A program made the translations under genes and the position numbers. Below the pieces are notes generated by a model, which did no database searches, was not told where the DNA came from, and was given only the letters and a program-made list of their open reading frames with translations. This document shows, piece after piece, positions 1 to 11,583 of a DNA stretch of 64,000 bases (its first letter is position 1; each line of letters begins with the position of its first letter). The DNA comes from Haematococcus lacustris (taxonomy: Eukaryota > Chlorophyta > Chlorophyceae > Chlamydomonadales > Haematococcaceae), in NCBI GenBank assembly GCA_030144725.1, contig JASKMD010000009.1, positions 1,381,466 to 1,445,465 on the forward strand, read 5' to 3'.

Positions 1-179
1 CACGCCAGCAGCGTGTATGCGCAAAAATACAGCATCGAGGTTGTTGGGGGCAAAATCAAGGCGGTCTGTAATGATTGCAAAATGGTCCTCTCCTGTGGCA
101 ACTTGAGTGACTCAAGGAAGCACCAGTGCAACAAGCGGCCCCGCTCTGACCAGCACGTTCTTTACGACGTCGTCACGAT
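1..179 (+). CDS. Partial exon with a BED-like zinc finger
   Basis: Frame 1 is open from the window edge and ends at a strong splice donor (GTAAGT at 180-185), just before an in-frame TAA that would lie in the intron. The 59 residues contain C23-x2-C26 followed by H41-x-C43, the layout of a BED-type or similar C2HC zinc finger, which is usually found at the N-terminus of DNA transposases and of host proteins derived from them. The exon lies outside the inverted ends of the hAT element that begins at 223, so it is probably not that element's own N-terminus. The 5' end is off the window and the next exon was not found. Function beyond possible DNA binding cannot be stated. Confidence 0.4.
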
Positions 180-222
180 GTAAGTACAATGCATTACCAC
201 TGCGCGACAACGAGGCTGTCGA

Positions 223-3200
223 TCAGGCGTTCCCAACATGGGGTTGGTAATCTTCATGCAACTGCAGCCCACCTACTCAATCTTTTGATGTAACGTTTGT
301 TGCGTCTGCTGCGATGTGATATTGCGCGTTTAATGTAAGACTGGAATTGCCATCGGAGTCTTTCGATGCGGGCAGCCACATGTGACCCCGAATGTGTCCC
401 AATCGCAGACCGTGGTTAGCTACACTGGTAAGCTACGTCCTTGGCTATCCGTTAGCGATGCACGACATGTCGGTGGCGCACACCACTGAAGTCCGGCAAA
501 CATGGCTGCGCGAGGTTCCTGATGGTGCAGGCCGCTTGGCGAGGATGTGAAGAAACTCGAAACTGTGTGTGGCAGCGCTGTATCGCTGTAATGGTGGGCG
601 GCACAGTAGGGACAAGTCACCCCCTCCAGCTATGATCCGCTTTTTGTTTTGCACCATTGAACAAACAGCCTGACCTCACACAGATTTTTTATAGCATACT
701 CACTAACGCGTCCGTGGTACTATGCAACTCAATCATTGGGTTTGTATGTGACAAGTTATACCGCTTACAAGGTACACATGCTGATGGCTACAGGTGCACG
801 AGGAGCCGACCGAGCTTGGCTTACCACTCCGCCACGTGGCCACCACCAACACAGCTTGACCCACCATCTCCCAACCTTGTCCTCACCGCCAACCTCTCAA
901 TAGCCCCTCCTCCCAACAGCCCAGCCTCCCCCCTACCTCTCCTTCTCCTCGCCTCCTCCCCCCTACCTCTCCTTCACCCATCTCCTTATCCTTCACCTCC
1001 CATCACCCCAAGCCAAGCCCGTAGCCCCGCTCAGCCACTCACCCCACCCCTCTCAGTCCCTAACCATGAAGAAGAAGAGATTAAGCAAGGCGCATAGTGC
1101 CCATCTCCATGCACTAAACAAGTCGCCAAGGGCTGGCTATCTGCATTGCCCTAACAACATCAAGGCTGCAGCTTGTACGGCACAAGCGACAAACCGTGAT
1201 CTGCAGGCTGAGGTGCAGCGGTTGAGGGATGTGGAGCAGTCCCTTATGGGCACAGTGGATGGGTTGCAGGGCGACCTAGGCGACCTGCAGGCAGCACACC
1301 AAAGCCTGCAGGGTGAGCACACGGCTTTGCAGCAGGTGGCATGCAGAGCGGCAGCTACCAATCATTCCCTAAGGGCTGCTCGACACCGCCTCCAGGGTCA
1401 GGTGCATATCTACCGGAACAAACACCGCCCCCACCGCTCCCCACTCACCTTCAAGCAGAGGCAGCAGCTGCTGGTTTTGGAGCAACACCCCGTCTCAGTG
1501 GAGGTGTTGAGGCGGTGTGCAGAGGCTGGCTACGGAAGGCTGGATACCCATGGCCGGCCCATGGGCAGCATGGCGGAGCACCTCAGCCCAGCACCCTCAC
1601 CAACTGACATCTTCATTCCAACTCAAGAGAGCCCTGTGGGGAGGCCAGCAGCCCGGACTGCACCCTACAATGCTCACCACTGCTTGAGCACCGTCAGGTT
1701 GCATTTAGAGACAGGTGTCAGCCGCCGTGCCCTCTCCAAGTGCCGACAGTTCTTCGTCTCTGAGCAGTGCGTCCTCCCCAACCCTCACCGGCCAGGCAAG
1801 ACATCCACAGTTGGGCGTGAATTCCACATCGTGTCCACCTACATGCGGCGCAAGACCCTTGGTAAGATGCAAAGGGGAAGGCAGGGTGGCGTGGGTGGGA
1901 AGGGGCTGGGAGAGAGTGGAAGGGGGTGGAAGGGAGTGGTAGGGGGTGGGAGGGGGGGCTGAGGGGAGGGTTGAGGGGGGGGCTGAGGCTGGGAATAACC
2001 GCATGCCTCTGCTGCCTGCTTTCAGACCAACTATTGCGCGCAAAGGCAATACACCTGCAATTTGATGGGTGCACATGCGATCGCCATGGCAAGGTGCTCG
2101 TATTGCGAGTGACAGCAGCAGTCACCCCGCAGCACCTGCCAGAAGGCTGGGAGCAGAGACCCGGTGGTGGGGCTGGGGCAAGGGCTGGGGCTGGGGCTGG
2201 GGCAAGGGATGGGGCTGGGGCTGGGGCAGCAGCTGGGGCTGGGGCTGGGGCAGCAGATGGGGCAGCAGATGGGGCTGAGGCTGCAGCTGGGGCAGGCCGA
2301 CTCACCACTCAAGTCACCGATGTGTTGGCTATCATCCCCTTGCCTATTGGCACGGCAGAAGCTCATGACCAAGTCATAATGCAGGAGCTGCTCCTCCACG
2401 GCCTCGACAGTGCCTGCATCGCCAGCATCACAGCAGACAGTGCAGCTGTGAACATGGGTGAATATGGTGGTGTTGTCACCCGCATGAGCAAGCTCCTCCA
2501 GAGCAAGGGGCAGGCTGGCTGCATTCGGGCGCAGCCCTGCTATAGCCACGGCATACACAACACCCTGCTGGCTGGGCTGGCTGCATTGGGTGGTGACATC
2601 CGCCCAGCCATTGAATCCATTGCCAGCTTGCTGGCCCAATATTGGGTGCCGCTCGGCATGGGAGCATGGGGCGCCAAGCCCCAAGTGCCGTGTGACACAC
2701 GCTGGGCCAGCTACATCAGCTCAACGGTGACCATGCTGCGCGTCTGGGCGCATGCGAGAGATGCTGTGTCACAGCTGCTTGAACGGCAGAAGGGTATGTC
2801 TCCACCATGGGCTGTCACCCTTAGCCAGCTGCTCCAGGACAACAGCCTGCTGCTCAGGCTCAGCGTGGTGGCAGTGGTTGGGGAGAGCTTCTTGGTGCCC
2901 GAGCTCATGTGGGCCAGCAAGGATGACGGCCTGCACGCTTTTGAGCTCTACCGCCACACCCAGGATGTGCTAGCTCGTCTGGGGACCTGGGACACACTGC
3001 CCCTTCTGGCAGGTCTGCATAGCCAGCTGCAGCTGCAGGTGCCAGCAGATCAGCGCGAGCAGCAGAAGCAGCAGCTTGCGACCTATTTGCAGGAGCACTG
3101 TGGTGCTATGTGGACTTACTACCAGCATCATGTGCAGGCTCAAATGGCCTTGCCCCACCTCTTCGCTGCTCTTGGCAGCTCAGACCAAGCTACGCGCATG

Positions 3201-4546
3201 GAAGTGGCGATTGATGTGGTGTACCATGCCGAGCTACGGCTGCCGCCGCCTGAGGATGGGCAGCAGCAGCAGCAGCAGCAGCAGCGGATGCAGCAGCAGC
3301 AGCAGCAGCGGATGCAGCAGCAGCAGCAGCAAGAGGACCCTTATGGCACTTGGCGTCAATATGCATCTGACATTCGTGCCATGGCTGTGAACGGCGACCC
3401 TGGCAGCCCCGCATTGCGCCTTCACCTCGAACAGTACTACCTTGCCTGCCCCATCTCCAATGCCCCAGTGGAGTCCTTGTTGCAGCTGTTGAAGCATGGT
3501 GGTGGCAGGTACATGGAGCTGCCAGCTCTGCTGCAGTTGATGTCCCTGCACACATGCAAGGAGGCCATGAAGACTGTGGATGTTCATGATTTGCAGCAGC
3601 ATATGGGTCAGCTCCGTGCTGAAGTGCGGCGTAAGGAGGATGCCACAGCTGCAGCACAGCGGTCAGCAAAGGCAGAGCGCCAGATCACAGATGCAACGCA
3701 CAAGGTCGGGAGGGTTGTGATTAATGTGGGTGACCATGCGTGCCAACAGCGGCTTGCAGCGGCCCATGCCCTTGCCTTGGGGGGGCATGATTATGGCCAC
3801 ACAACTGTCGAGGAGGCAATGAAGATGACAGGAAAGCAGCTTCAGTCATACCTCCAGTTTCACAAGCAGGAGGTACACACGAGCTGGAGGGTACCCAAGC
3901 TACTGAGCCACGTGTGCACCCACATCCGTGGGAAGCTTGCTGCAGCTGCGCCCCCTCAGCAGCAGCTGACACCTGCAGGCACCACCCCTGAGCTGGCTGA
4001 GCCTGCTGGTGCACCCCCTCAGCAGCAGCAACAGCTGGCAGCGGCAAGCACGTCCCGTAAGCGTGGGGCACCTGCAGCTAACAAGTCGAGGGCAGCAAAG
4101 CAAGGTGAGCAAACAACACCACGTACTGCACCTAGTACCTAGTTTAAGCGTAGTAGAGCAGCCAGTAATGCGCTAGCGCCAGCAGCAGCTCCAAAAGCTA
4201 ATAATGATATCCAGTCGTCACGACTGCCGCCGTCGCGTCCACATGCCAAAAGCAAAACATGTTCCGACTGCTGCTGCGTGTTGCAGGTGCCACTCACAAC
4301 AGCGTGGCGAAGCGTGCTAGTGCGGCGCGCCTCGCATGTGGCGAAATCGCATGAATTCAAATGCTTATCTTTGGACAGGCACTGAGCACCGCTGAGAGCG
4401 AGATAGTTTTTGCTGCGTCTGCCATTTCGTAGATATGACTCTCCTCTGTTCAAAGCACTGTTTACATATATTTTTGACTGAGTGGCTGCGGAGATACGGG
4501 CTTCGTATCACAGGGGGGTGGTTTTCAGGTAGTTGGGAACGCCTGA
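223..4546 (+). mobile_element. hAT-like DNA transposon, apparently complete
   Basis: Perfect 15-bp terminal inverted repeats, TCAGGCGTTCCCAAC at 223-237 and its complement at 4532-4546, bracket a spliced transposase gene. They are flanked by the direct repeat CTGTCGA (216-222 and 4547-4553). hAT elements normally duplicate 8 bp. Seven match here, so either one base has changed or the family is a relative. From 238 to 1065 there is no convincing coding sequence, only a CT- and proline-codon-rich tract at about 840-1060. Between 4143 and 4531 I see no gene. Confidence 0.75.
1066..4142 (+). CDS. hAT-like transposase (two exons)
   Basis: Exon 1 is 1066-1861 and exon 2 is 2026-4142. The donor GTAAGA at 1862 and acceptor TTTCAG ending at 2025 join in phase and give 970 residues. 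The first 130 residues are a predicted coiled coil rich in L, Q and A, followed by a basic segment. Exon 2 carries features of the hAT RNase H-like catalytic core: FDGCTCD near its start, TADSAAVNMGEYG, the motif CYSHGIHN, and CDTRWASY, the TRWxS block typical of hAT. It also has a Gly/Ala-rich insert (about 2165-2300), a polyglutamine tract (about 3261-3331) and a low-complexity C-terminus. No BED finger is present in these exons. The ATG at 1066 is the first in frame after a pyrimidine-rich acceptor-like tract, so an upstream exon is possible. It should catalyse cut-and-paste movement of the surrounding element. Confidence 0.7.
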
Positions 4547-4650
4547 CTGTCGATGACACACTTATGCCTCAACCTCGCATTCTGACCTCGCAACACATAG
4601 TTACATAGTGCCTTGCAGGCGGGCAGATAGACGTCTCTAGCCTACTCCAC

Positions 4651-4772
4651 ACAGCCCCTTAACACCATGTGAATTGGGCCACTGGTGATCCCTAGTATTC
4701 CCGCTAGTGGCCGCTAGTGGCCACTACTGGTCCGGCTCATATGGAGGCGCTAGTGAGGGAGAAGGGGGCTGT
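4651..4772. repeat. Short dispersed MITE-like repeat, copy 1
   Basis: This 122-bp segment starts ACAGCCCCTT and ends GGGGGCTGT, so its ends are short inverted repeats. It matches 6669-6780 closely, including the internal run CCACTACTGGTCCGGCTC. Both copies are preceded by the same 8 bases TACTCCAC. It looks like a small non-autonomous element. Confidence 0.55.
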
Positions 4773-6668
4773 AGGTCTGGTCTGGTTTGGGTGATGCAGG
4801 GTGTTCAAGTAAGCATGCAGAGAGCAAGGGTGTTTAAGAGGGTGTGTACGAGGTGTGCGAGGGTGTTCATGAGAGCACCACAGCAAGCCACGGATTCGTT
4901 TCTGTGTCGCATCGTTGAGGGACGGGGGTGGGGGGTGGGGGTGGACGGTGGGTAGAGGAAGTGATTAGGTCTTAGGGGGCAGGCAGGGTCCAACTCGATG
5001 TCAGGGAGGGAGGTAAGGCTGACATGGGATTGGCAGTGCCGGAACCTGGCACTAGCTACGGAAAGTTAGTCAATTCGTACACACAACGAAAGCAGCAACG
5101 TGCAACGAATCCGCAGAGCAGATGCAGGTGTCTGGAGACTCAGAAGACCCGAACCATGTATCGCGCTTGGCCGAAAGCAGTGAGAAACATCTGATAACAT
5201 AAGAACTCCCATTGCGACAGCCACGGTGATGTAACCGTGCCTTTGCGCAGAAATTGTGCTGAAAATTGGCACCTTAGCCGAGCGATACTGCCATGATGAA
5301 ATCAAAGGTGTGTGGCGCACGGCGCAAGCCAGTTTGGCAAATGCACAGCCCACGCAGCTCATGCTTTGCACGGTCAACATGCGTACAGGTTACAATGAAT
5401 GTGCACGGGGACGTAGCCTTTCCGTGCTATGGTCCTGCCGCCAAGCCTACGCCAAGTCTCAAGATTGTATACATCAGTATATCAACGACAGGAATGTTGC
5501 ACTAGTGAAGCAGCGATGGGTAGAGGCAGGGAGGCCCCGCAAGGCCGATTGGCAGGCGCTGCTCCAAGGCATTGACACCCCACCTCCAGGAGCCCAGCAC
5601 GACCAGCTATAGTGTGGCCATTATAGTCAACAGCACTGCAGCTGTGGAAGCAAGTGCTAAACATGCTGGGTCAGCATTGCTGACACAACACATGGCACAG
5701 CCTGCATAACCCTGCAAGCATCACAGGCAAGACAGAACGCAGCTGTTGCACCACACATATTGACATGCCATTGGCCATGCTGGCGGGTGATTGGCAAACT
5801 CCACAGCCATGGCCTGTCATGGGCAGGCTGGCATGTGGTGCAGTGGTGCGTCGTCCTTTTGTTGATGGAGTCACTCTCTGCACAGCACCACTGGCAGTGC
5901 CCTTGCCAGCTAATGTTCTATGTGCAGGGTGGCAGGCAGGGCGGGGAGGTGAAGGGGCAGCACCTTGTTCCCAACAGGCTAGGGCTAGGCAGGCTGGCCC
6001 CGTCAGCCTCTCACATCTGTACAGCTACAGCTCAGGCCGCATATTGAGCTTGTTGGCATCACCTGTCCTGGGGCGGCCCACACTGGGCTACACCAGCCAT
6101 GCCTGTCTTTTACCAGACGCTCAAGGACCTCATTGCTTCCTGGGGTCAGGGCCCAACCCATTAGGCCCATGGGCAGGCCAGGCCCATGGGCAGGCCAGGC
6201 CCATGGGCAGGCCAAAGCTGTTGTTGCATGTCGGAGGGTGTGATTGCGAAGGCAAGTAAGCAGATAGGGCGTGGAACAATCTTAGGGCCGCTAGCCGCTC
6301 ATCAGTGTCAACCGATGGGTGGGTAAAGAAGACGGTGGGTGGATGCGAGGGGCTGTCCAAGTCAGGCACAGGCAAACATGTTGTTCCTTGTTGAATAAGT
6401 TTTGTTTGTCTGTCCATGTCAGCAGGTTGTGTGGCTCATGACTGAACGTGCAAAATGTAAAAAAAGATAATGTTTATGCTAAGGCCCTGCATACTCTAGC
6501 TTCCCAGGTCGTAAGGAGGGTTGTCGCTTCTCCCTTACATGGGAAGCTTAGTTTAACAACAAAGTGACAATCAACAAAGTCGATCTAAAATGAAAACCTC
6601 GCGGTCAAGCAATAGTGTAGGTGGTATGCACTCATGCACCATGTCCATGTGCATTGGGTATACTCCAC
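4773..6668. other. Intergenic stretch without a recognised gene
   Basis: One open frame on + (5256-5612, 118 codons) has no recognisable domain and could be an exon or chance. A short tandem run of GGCAGGCCAGGCCCATG units lies at about 6165-6215. I see no RNA gene. The segment may include 3' flanking DNA of the GUN4 gene further right. Confidence 0.3.
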
Positions 6669-6780
6669 ACAGCCCCTTAGCACCATATGAGTCGGGCCAC
6701 TGGTGGTCCCTAATAACCCCGTTAGTGGCCACTACTGGTCCGGCTCAAATGGAGGCTCTAGTGAGGGACAAGGGGGTTGA
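6669..6780. repeat. Short dispersed MITE-like repeat, copy 2
   Basis: This is a second copy of the element at 4651-4772. The left end ACAGCCCCTTAGCACC is conserved. The right end has decayed to GGGGGTTGA. Confidence 0.5.
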
Positions 6781-6817
6781 TATGTCGCGGACTCTCAACT
6801 GATATGTCGCAGCGGTG

Positions 6818-6822
6818 TTACA
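6818..6822 (-). terminator. Possible TGTAA polyadenylation signal for GUN4
   Basis: On the minus strand the sequence reads TGTAA, the usual poly(A) signal of chlorophyte green algae, about 300 bases past the GUN4 stop codon. The motif is only five bases long and could be chance. Confidence 0.35.
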
Positions 6823-7119
6823 GGCGGTTCGGTACCCGGCATCGCTAATTTACTCAATCGCACAAGTGTTCCAACACCCTTGCCATGCTTGTATGCCGTC
6901 AAGGTTTGAATCAGGTCAACACCTCACACCTCATTCGCACACCACTCTGTTCTCACTCAATACCCCGGCCGCTGCCAGCTCAAGGACACGCGGACACCAC
7001 CCGACTGTGACGCCCATGCTGAGCCGTGTCGTGTTGCGCATCTCGCCAGCTAGCTATGTCTAGGGGGCGCGTGCCATTAGCCGTCGACACCGATATCGCG
7101 CTCCGCTTAACGCAGGTGA

Positions 7120-9674
7120 TCACCATTTCATGGTGTCCTTGCCCGCCGCCTTGGACGAGTCGTCGATGCTGCGCTTGCTGCCAGCGGCCTGGTCCCATGC
7201 CGGGTGTGCCATGATCTCTGAAAACAGCTGCGTGCCACGCAGAGCGTTGGTGAGTGGCAGGTGGCCCCTACGGCAGCAGCAGCAGCAGAAGATGCTTTAC
7301 ATACCAGAGTGGGGACAAGCACCTGCCAGTGCCGGCACCAGCACCTAGGTCTGCGCAGGTGCGGGAGAGAACTAACTTGACTGCATCTGGTGACTGCTAC
7401 CTTGCCTCAGCACTTGCCGCCACTCCTGAGGAACAGGTGCACCTGACTGCACATGGCTGAGCTGACTGTTGATGGTGCGACCCAAGTGCTTGTGCGAGCA
7501 CTGCCGTGGGCTGTGGCTGCATCCTGACGCTACCCACAGCTGCTGTGGCAGTGCACCAGCTAGCAGTGAGGCAGATGAAGGTCTTAATGGATGGTGCACA
7601 TCCATGCCATCTGTGCCACTGCTCCTGTTCCCTGACCTGCTCCTGTCCATCCTCTGACCCAAACCTCACCCCTGTCCCCTCTGCCTCTTTGGCCCTCTAT
7701 TCCCTGCCACTGGCCCTTCCCCTTCCACGGTCCCTGCACCTTGCCCTCCACCTACGCCTGGCCCTGCCGCTCTGCCTGCCGCTCTGCCTGCCCCCCTGCC
7801 TGTCCCTGCCTTCTCTGCCTGCCTCTGCCCCTCCGCCTGGCCCTGCTCTCTGGATGTGCTGTCCGCGATGGCCTGTAGGGTTGATGGCTGCTGCTCACTT
7901 GGCGGCCTTCAGGCTGTAGTCAAACTCCCCTGGCCACTTGCGGTACACGTTGTTCTCCCCCTGCACCCAGTCAATGGCCTTGAAGAAGCGCGCCCACCTC
8001 TTCAAGCTCTGCAGGGCATCAGGGGGCAGCAGAGCAGGCATCAGAGGGCAGCAGGAGTGCAGCAGGGGGCAGCAGGAGGGCAGCAGGAGGGCAGCAGGAG
8101 GGCAGCAGTAGGCAGCAGGAGGGCAGCAGGAGCAGGCACAAGGAGGGCGGAAGGAGGAGCGATGCAGCACTCTCCAGCCCCTGTGCATGAGTTGCGTGCA
8201 TGGACTGCATGTTCAGTCACAGCCGTGTCTTTGCCTGCTGACACTGAAGTGTGGTGCTGATGAGGAGTCTGTTGGTGCACCCCTGGCACATGTGGACATG
8301 CCCTAAGGCCCAGTAGCTGGCTGGGCCTGAGCCTGAACAGGAGCAGGGGACAGGGGTGGCACCTGGGGAGGCGGTTGAGAGCCTGAGGTCTGCAGCTCCC
8401 TGGCCCCCTCCCTGAGTGTGCCCTGACACCTGGCTGTGAGAGCGCGCCCTGCTGCCTAGGCCAGCCAGCTTGACGCTGTCCACACAACACGGTGCAGCAG
8501 CTGTGTGTGCAGTGACATTGATGCACCTCACGCCAGAGCCTGTGTAGGTTGAGTCTTCAGTCTCATGTGCTGCAGCAACGCCAGCGGTATTTGGCTGGAC
8601 TGCATATCTGCAAATGACATGTGATGATGATGATGATGACTGATGTGCTTGATGATGATGACTGATGCGCCAACTCACACCATCTGCTGTAGCTGCAGCG
8701 CTGCGGGTAGGTTGCTTGCTGCACCTGGAGCACGTATATGGCATGCAACTGCCTGTGCTGGCACTGTGCCTTTGTCTGTGTGCGAAGCCTTGCTCACCAT
8801 TGCCCCTGTGCCTGGATACGCGATGTGCCCTGTCAGCGTCAGCCATGCATTGTAGCCTGATGCTTACCCTGTTGCCACCTGGTGCATGTTGGGGCAGTGC
8901 TAGTGACAAAGGAGGTGTCTGCTTTACTCTCCTGCCTGCCTGCCCACCTGGTTGAAGACAGCCTTCTGTATGCTGTATCCAAACTTGCCATTGCTCGCTG
9001 CTCGCCACAAGGCATCAACAGTCTGCAAGTCCTTCACACCGATGAACTTCACCTGCACAGCCAGGTGGGCAGGCAGCAAGGGAAGCATGAGGATGGGGAC
9101 AGGGACAAATGCGTGGGGCTGTGCGGCAAGGTGAGGCCCCACCAGGACCGTACACATGCAATCCTAAACATAGGATCTAGGCCTGACCTCGGTGAAATAA
9201 ACCCAACCGCGCTTCACTGCTCCTTCTCCAGCCAGTCGTATAAGCAGCGCACGGGTCTCGTCGTCAGCTTTCCTGAAATCTTGCGCTTTCAGCGCATCCC
9301 GCAGCGCTGTATAATCCATTCCTACCTACAGTTAGCAGCAAAGCTCATTCTGAACCTGACTCGCCCTGCGAAAAAGCACTCCCAAATCCCACCTCAGATT
9401 GTAGCGGCACATCGTCCACCCCTGTCTTGCTGCTGGTGTCTTCTTGTGCGCCTGGGCCTTCCAGTATAGAGCTGCCGGAACTGCTCCCAAAGAGGCTAAT
9501 GTCACCCAGCTTTGTCGAACGCACTGATGCATTGCGTGGTGCTAGCTCATTGTGACTGGGACAGCACACTGCCGAAATCCCCTGCACTGTGTGAATTGCT
9601 GGGCGGCCTGAAAAAGGGACGCGAGACTGGCAGCGTGTTCCCGAGCCGCGCAGGTTCCCCTGCATCGTCTGCAT
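7120..9674 (-). CDS. GUN4: GUN4-domain protein, Mg-chelatase regulator
   Basis: Five exons on the minus strand (9674-9393, 9325-9188, 9052-8948, 8008-7899, 7267-7120) join in phase through GT-AG introns to give 260 residues. The first about 65 residues are Ser/Arg-rich with few acidic residues, as expected for a chloroplast transit peptide. Exon 2 has the GUN4 opening MDYTALRDALKA and RGWVYFTE. Exon 3 has ALWRAASNGKFGYSIQK, exon 4 has VYRKWPGEFDYSL, and exon 5 has GHLPLTNALRGTQL. All of these are hallmarks of the family. GUN4 binds protoporphyrin IX and Mg-protoporphyrin and stimulates magnesium chelatase (CHLH subunit) in chlorophyll synthesis and plastid signalling. An in-frame TGA after exon 4 lies inside an intron whose donor is GTGAGC. 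Intron 3 (8009-8947) is long and holds a GCAGGAGG minisatellite. Length and domain order are typical, so the gene looks intact. Confidence 0.92.
8036..8150. repeat. GGGCAGCAGGAG minisatellite in GUN4 intron
   Basis: Irregular tandem units built from GGGCAGCAGGAG fill part of intron 3 of the GUN4 gene. They create long but meaningless open frames on both strands. Confidence 0.7.
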
Positions 9675-10676
9675 CTCCTCTTAACTGCAAGCTTCCTAAC
9701 TAGCAAGCTTCCAAAATGCAGCGTAACAATTGATCACAACTTTGTGCCGGCGTGCGGCTTGTTGTCCCCTCCCGCAGCCAAACACACGCCGATAAATGAC
9801 ACACAAAATTCATTGCTTTACTTAAGATCGAATCTCATGTCGAGCCACCCCTGCCGTCTTCCTTGGGCCCGTTGATGATTTGATTGCCCTGTTACTCAGC
9901 TGTAACAGTTGAGCAATGTTTGCTTGACGTCTTCGTTTCCCGCTTGCTTACAATGCCTGCTTCTCGTAGTACCCTGATGCGCAGATCGACATCAGGTCAT
10001 ATACATGGAACAAAGTGCTGCCTGTGGGTAATCTCACTCAGCTACAGCTACATCGCTATAGTTTCATCAGTAGTACCCTTGACAACTGCATACCCCATGC
10101 CGATACCACATTCCCCTGCAGACCACTGGGTTCCCCCTCAGAGCTAACAGCTTCACACTAGAATGGCTTGTCAGTAGGCTGGAACAATCTCCTTATTGCG
10201 GCTCCTAGACAGAGGCTAGCTCCTACACTGCGCTACAGCCTCCATGAGACTGGGCATGACTTCAGTGCGGCTAGGCAACAATAAGCTTGCATTATGCTTG
10301 TGCTACGGCTTGTGATAGGCTTGACGGCTTGAGGGAGACCAATAGCCTTAGTGCGCAACGGCACCAGGCCAGGCTGCCAGCACTTCTGTCGGCGCCAGCA
10401 GCCATCCCCCATGCGTTGGAGGTTTGGCGCCATGAGGGTGTTCACGGTCAAGGCACTTGCTGAGAAGGAGGGTGGTGAGGGGGGGCTGCAGCAGGTCCGC
10501 CCATGCCAGCCTTGGCAAGCATGAAAACCTTGGCAGGCTGGGCGGGCTGAGAGGGCGTTTTGCGTGGGTAGGTTGCAGATTGTCCATGGCTGGACTGACT
10601 GGGCATGGGCTGTGGGCGCTGGCATCACACCTCACTCTCACGCTACTCTGTTCTGACTCAACGACCCATCAGCCCC
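9675..10676. promoter_or_regulatory. Intergenic: GUN4 upstream and carrier 3' flank
   Basis: This 1-kb gap must contain the GUN4 promoter and the 3' UTR of the mitochondrial carrier gene, both read on the minus strand. I found no further exon, and no clear TATA box or conserved element. Confidence 0.35.
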
Positions 10677-11531
10677 TCACAGGTTGCCCTGCAGGTCCAG
10701 TGCTTGCTTCAGCCAGTCATACAGGGTGAAGCCGATGGCTGTGCTGGGCACCACCTGGCACGCGGCAGCAGTGCAGACGGCAAGGGACCCCATGAACGCC
10801 CGTTGCGTGACACCATGCCCCAGCAGGCCCGGCTAAGATGTAGATTAATCAACTAACTAATTGATTGATTAGATCTGATCTTGCCTGGCTACCTACCACC
10901 ACAAAGAGGGAGGTACAATACATCCAGGTGAAGGCAGTGCAGTAGAATGAGATGACTGGCATTGTAGCTACTAGGCTGGTGCAGCCCTTGTCAAGTGTCT
11001 GTCTGACAGCCAACTCCAGGGCCTAGCGAGCTGCTGCAATGCGTCATGAACAAGGTCCTGTTAGGTTGCAGGCATACGCATGTTGATGGTGCTCTTCTGT
11101 ATCACTGTTGAAAACTGGCTGCGTCTTAGTCATGTCAGTCAGGCCCTTCTTAAGAGTGTGCAGGTTTGCCTTGACCTGCAATGTGAGACCCCTCTTAGCT
11201 TTGTGCTTTGGGTGGAGTTCTTCCCTGTTGTGTCTGGTGGAGTGCTCGCTGTGACCCTAGGAGTTTGGGGCTCGCTTCAGTCTGTTACGGCCAGAGAGGG
11301 GCCTGTTGGGTTGCAGGTTGCAGGCACACGGATGGCTACTGTGTTTGTTTCCCTCCACACTGCATGATGTGTTTCATCTCCCTAAAAGTTAGATTTGTCC
11401 ACACCCCCTTGCCTCACCCATCCCCAACACATCGGCACCTTACATACAGCTACAGAGGCCTGTCTACTGCACTTGCCCGGCCCCTGCCCAGCCGGCCAGC
11501 CATCCAGAAGGTTGTGACTGTTGCAGGGTGG

Positions 11532-11583
<52 letters not shown>

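Noticed and set aside
657..1097. 146-codon + frame before the hAT transposase
   Set aside because: It opens at a TTG, is mostly Pro/Leu from CT-rich intron-like DNA, and has no domain.
1..1861. The BED-like exon as exon 1 of the hAT transposase
   Set aside because: It lies outside the inverted terminal repeats, and its phase does not match the acceptor before 1057.
7895..7897. Apparent stop that would truncate GUN4 before GHLP
   Set aside because: It lies just inside an intron with donor GTGAGC. Exon 5 at 7267 restores the conserved end in phase.
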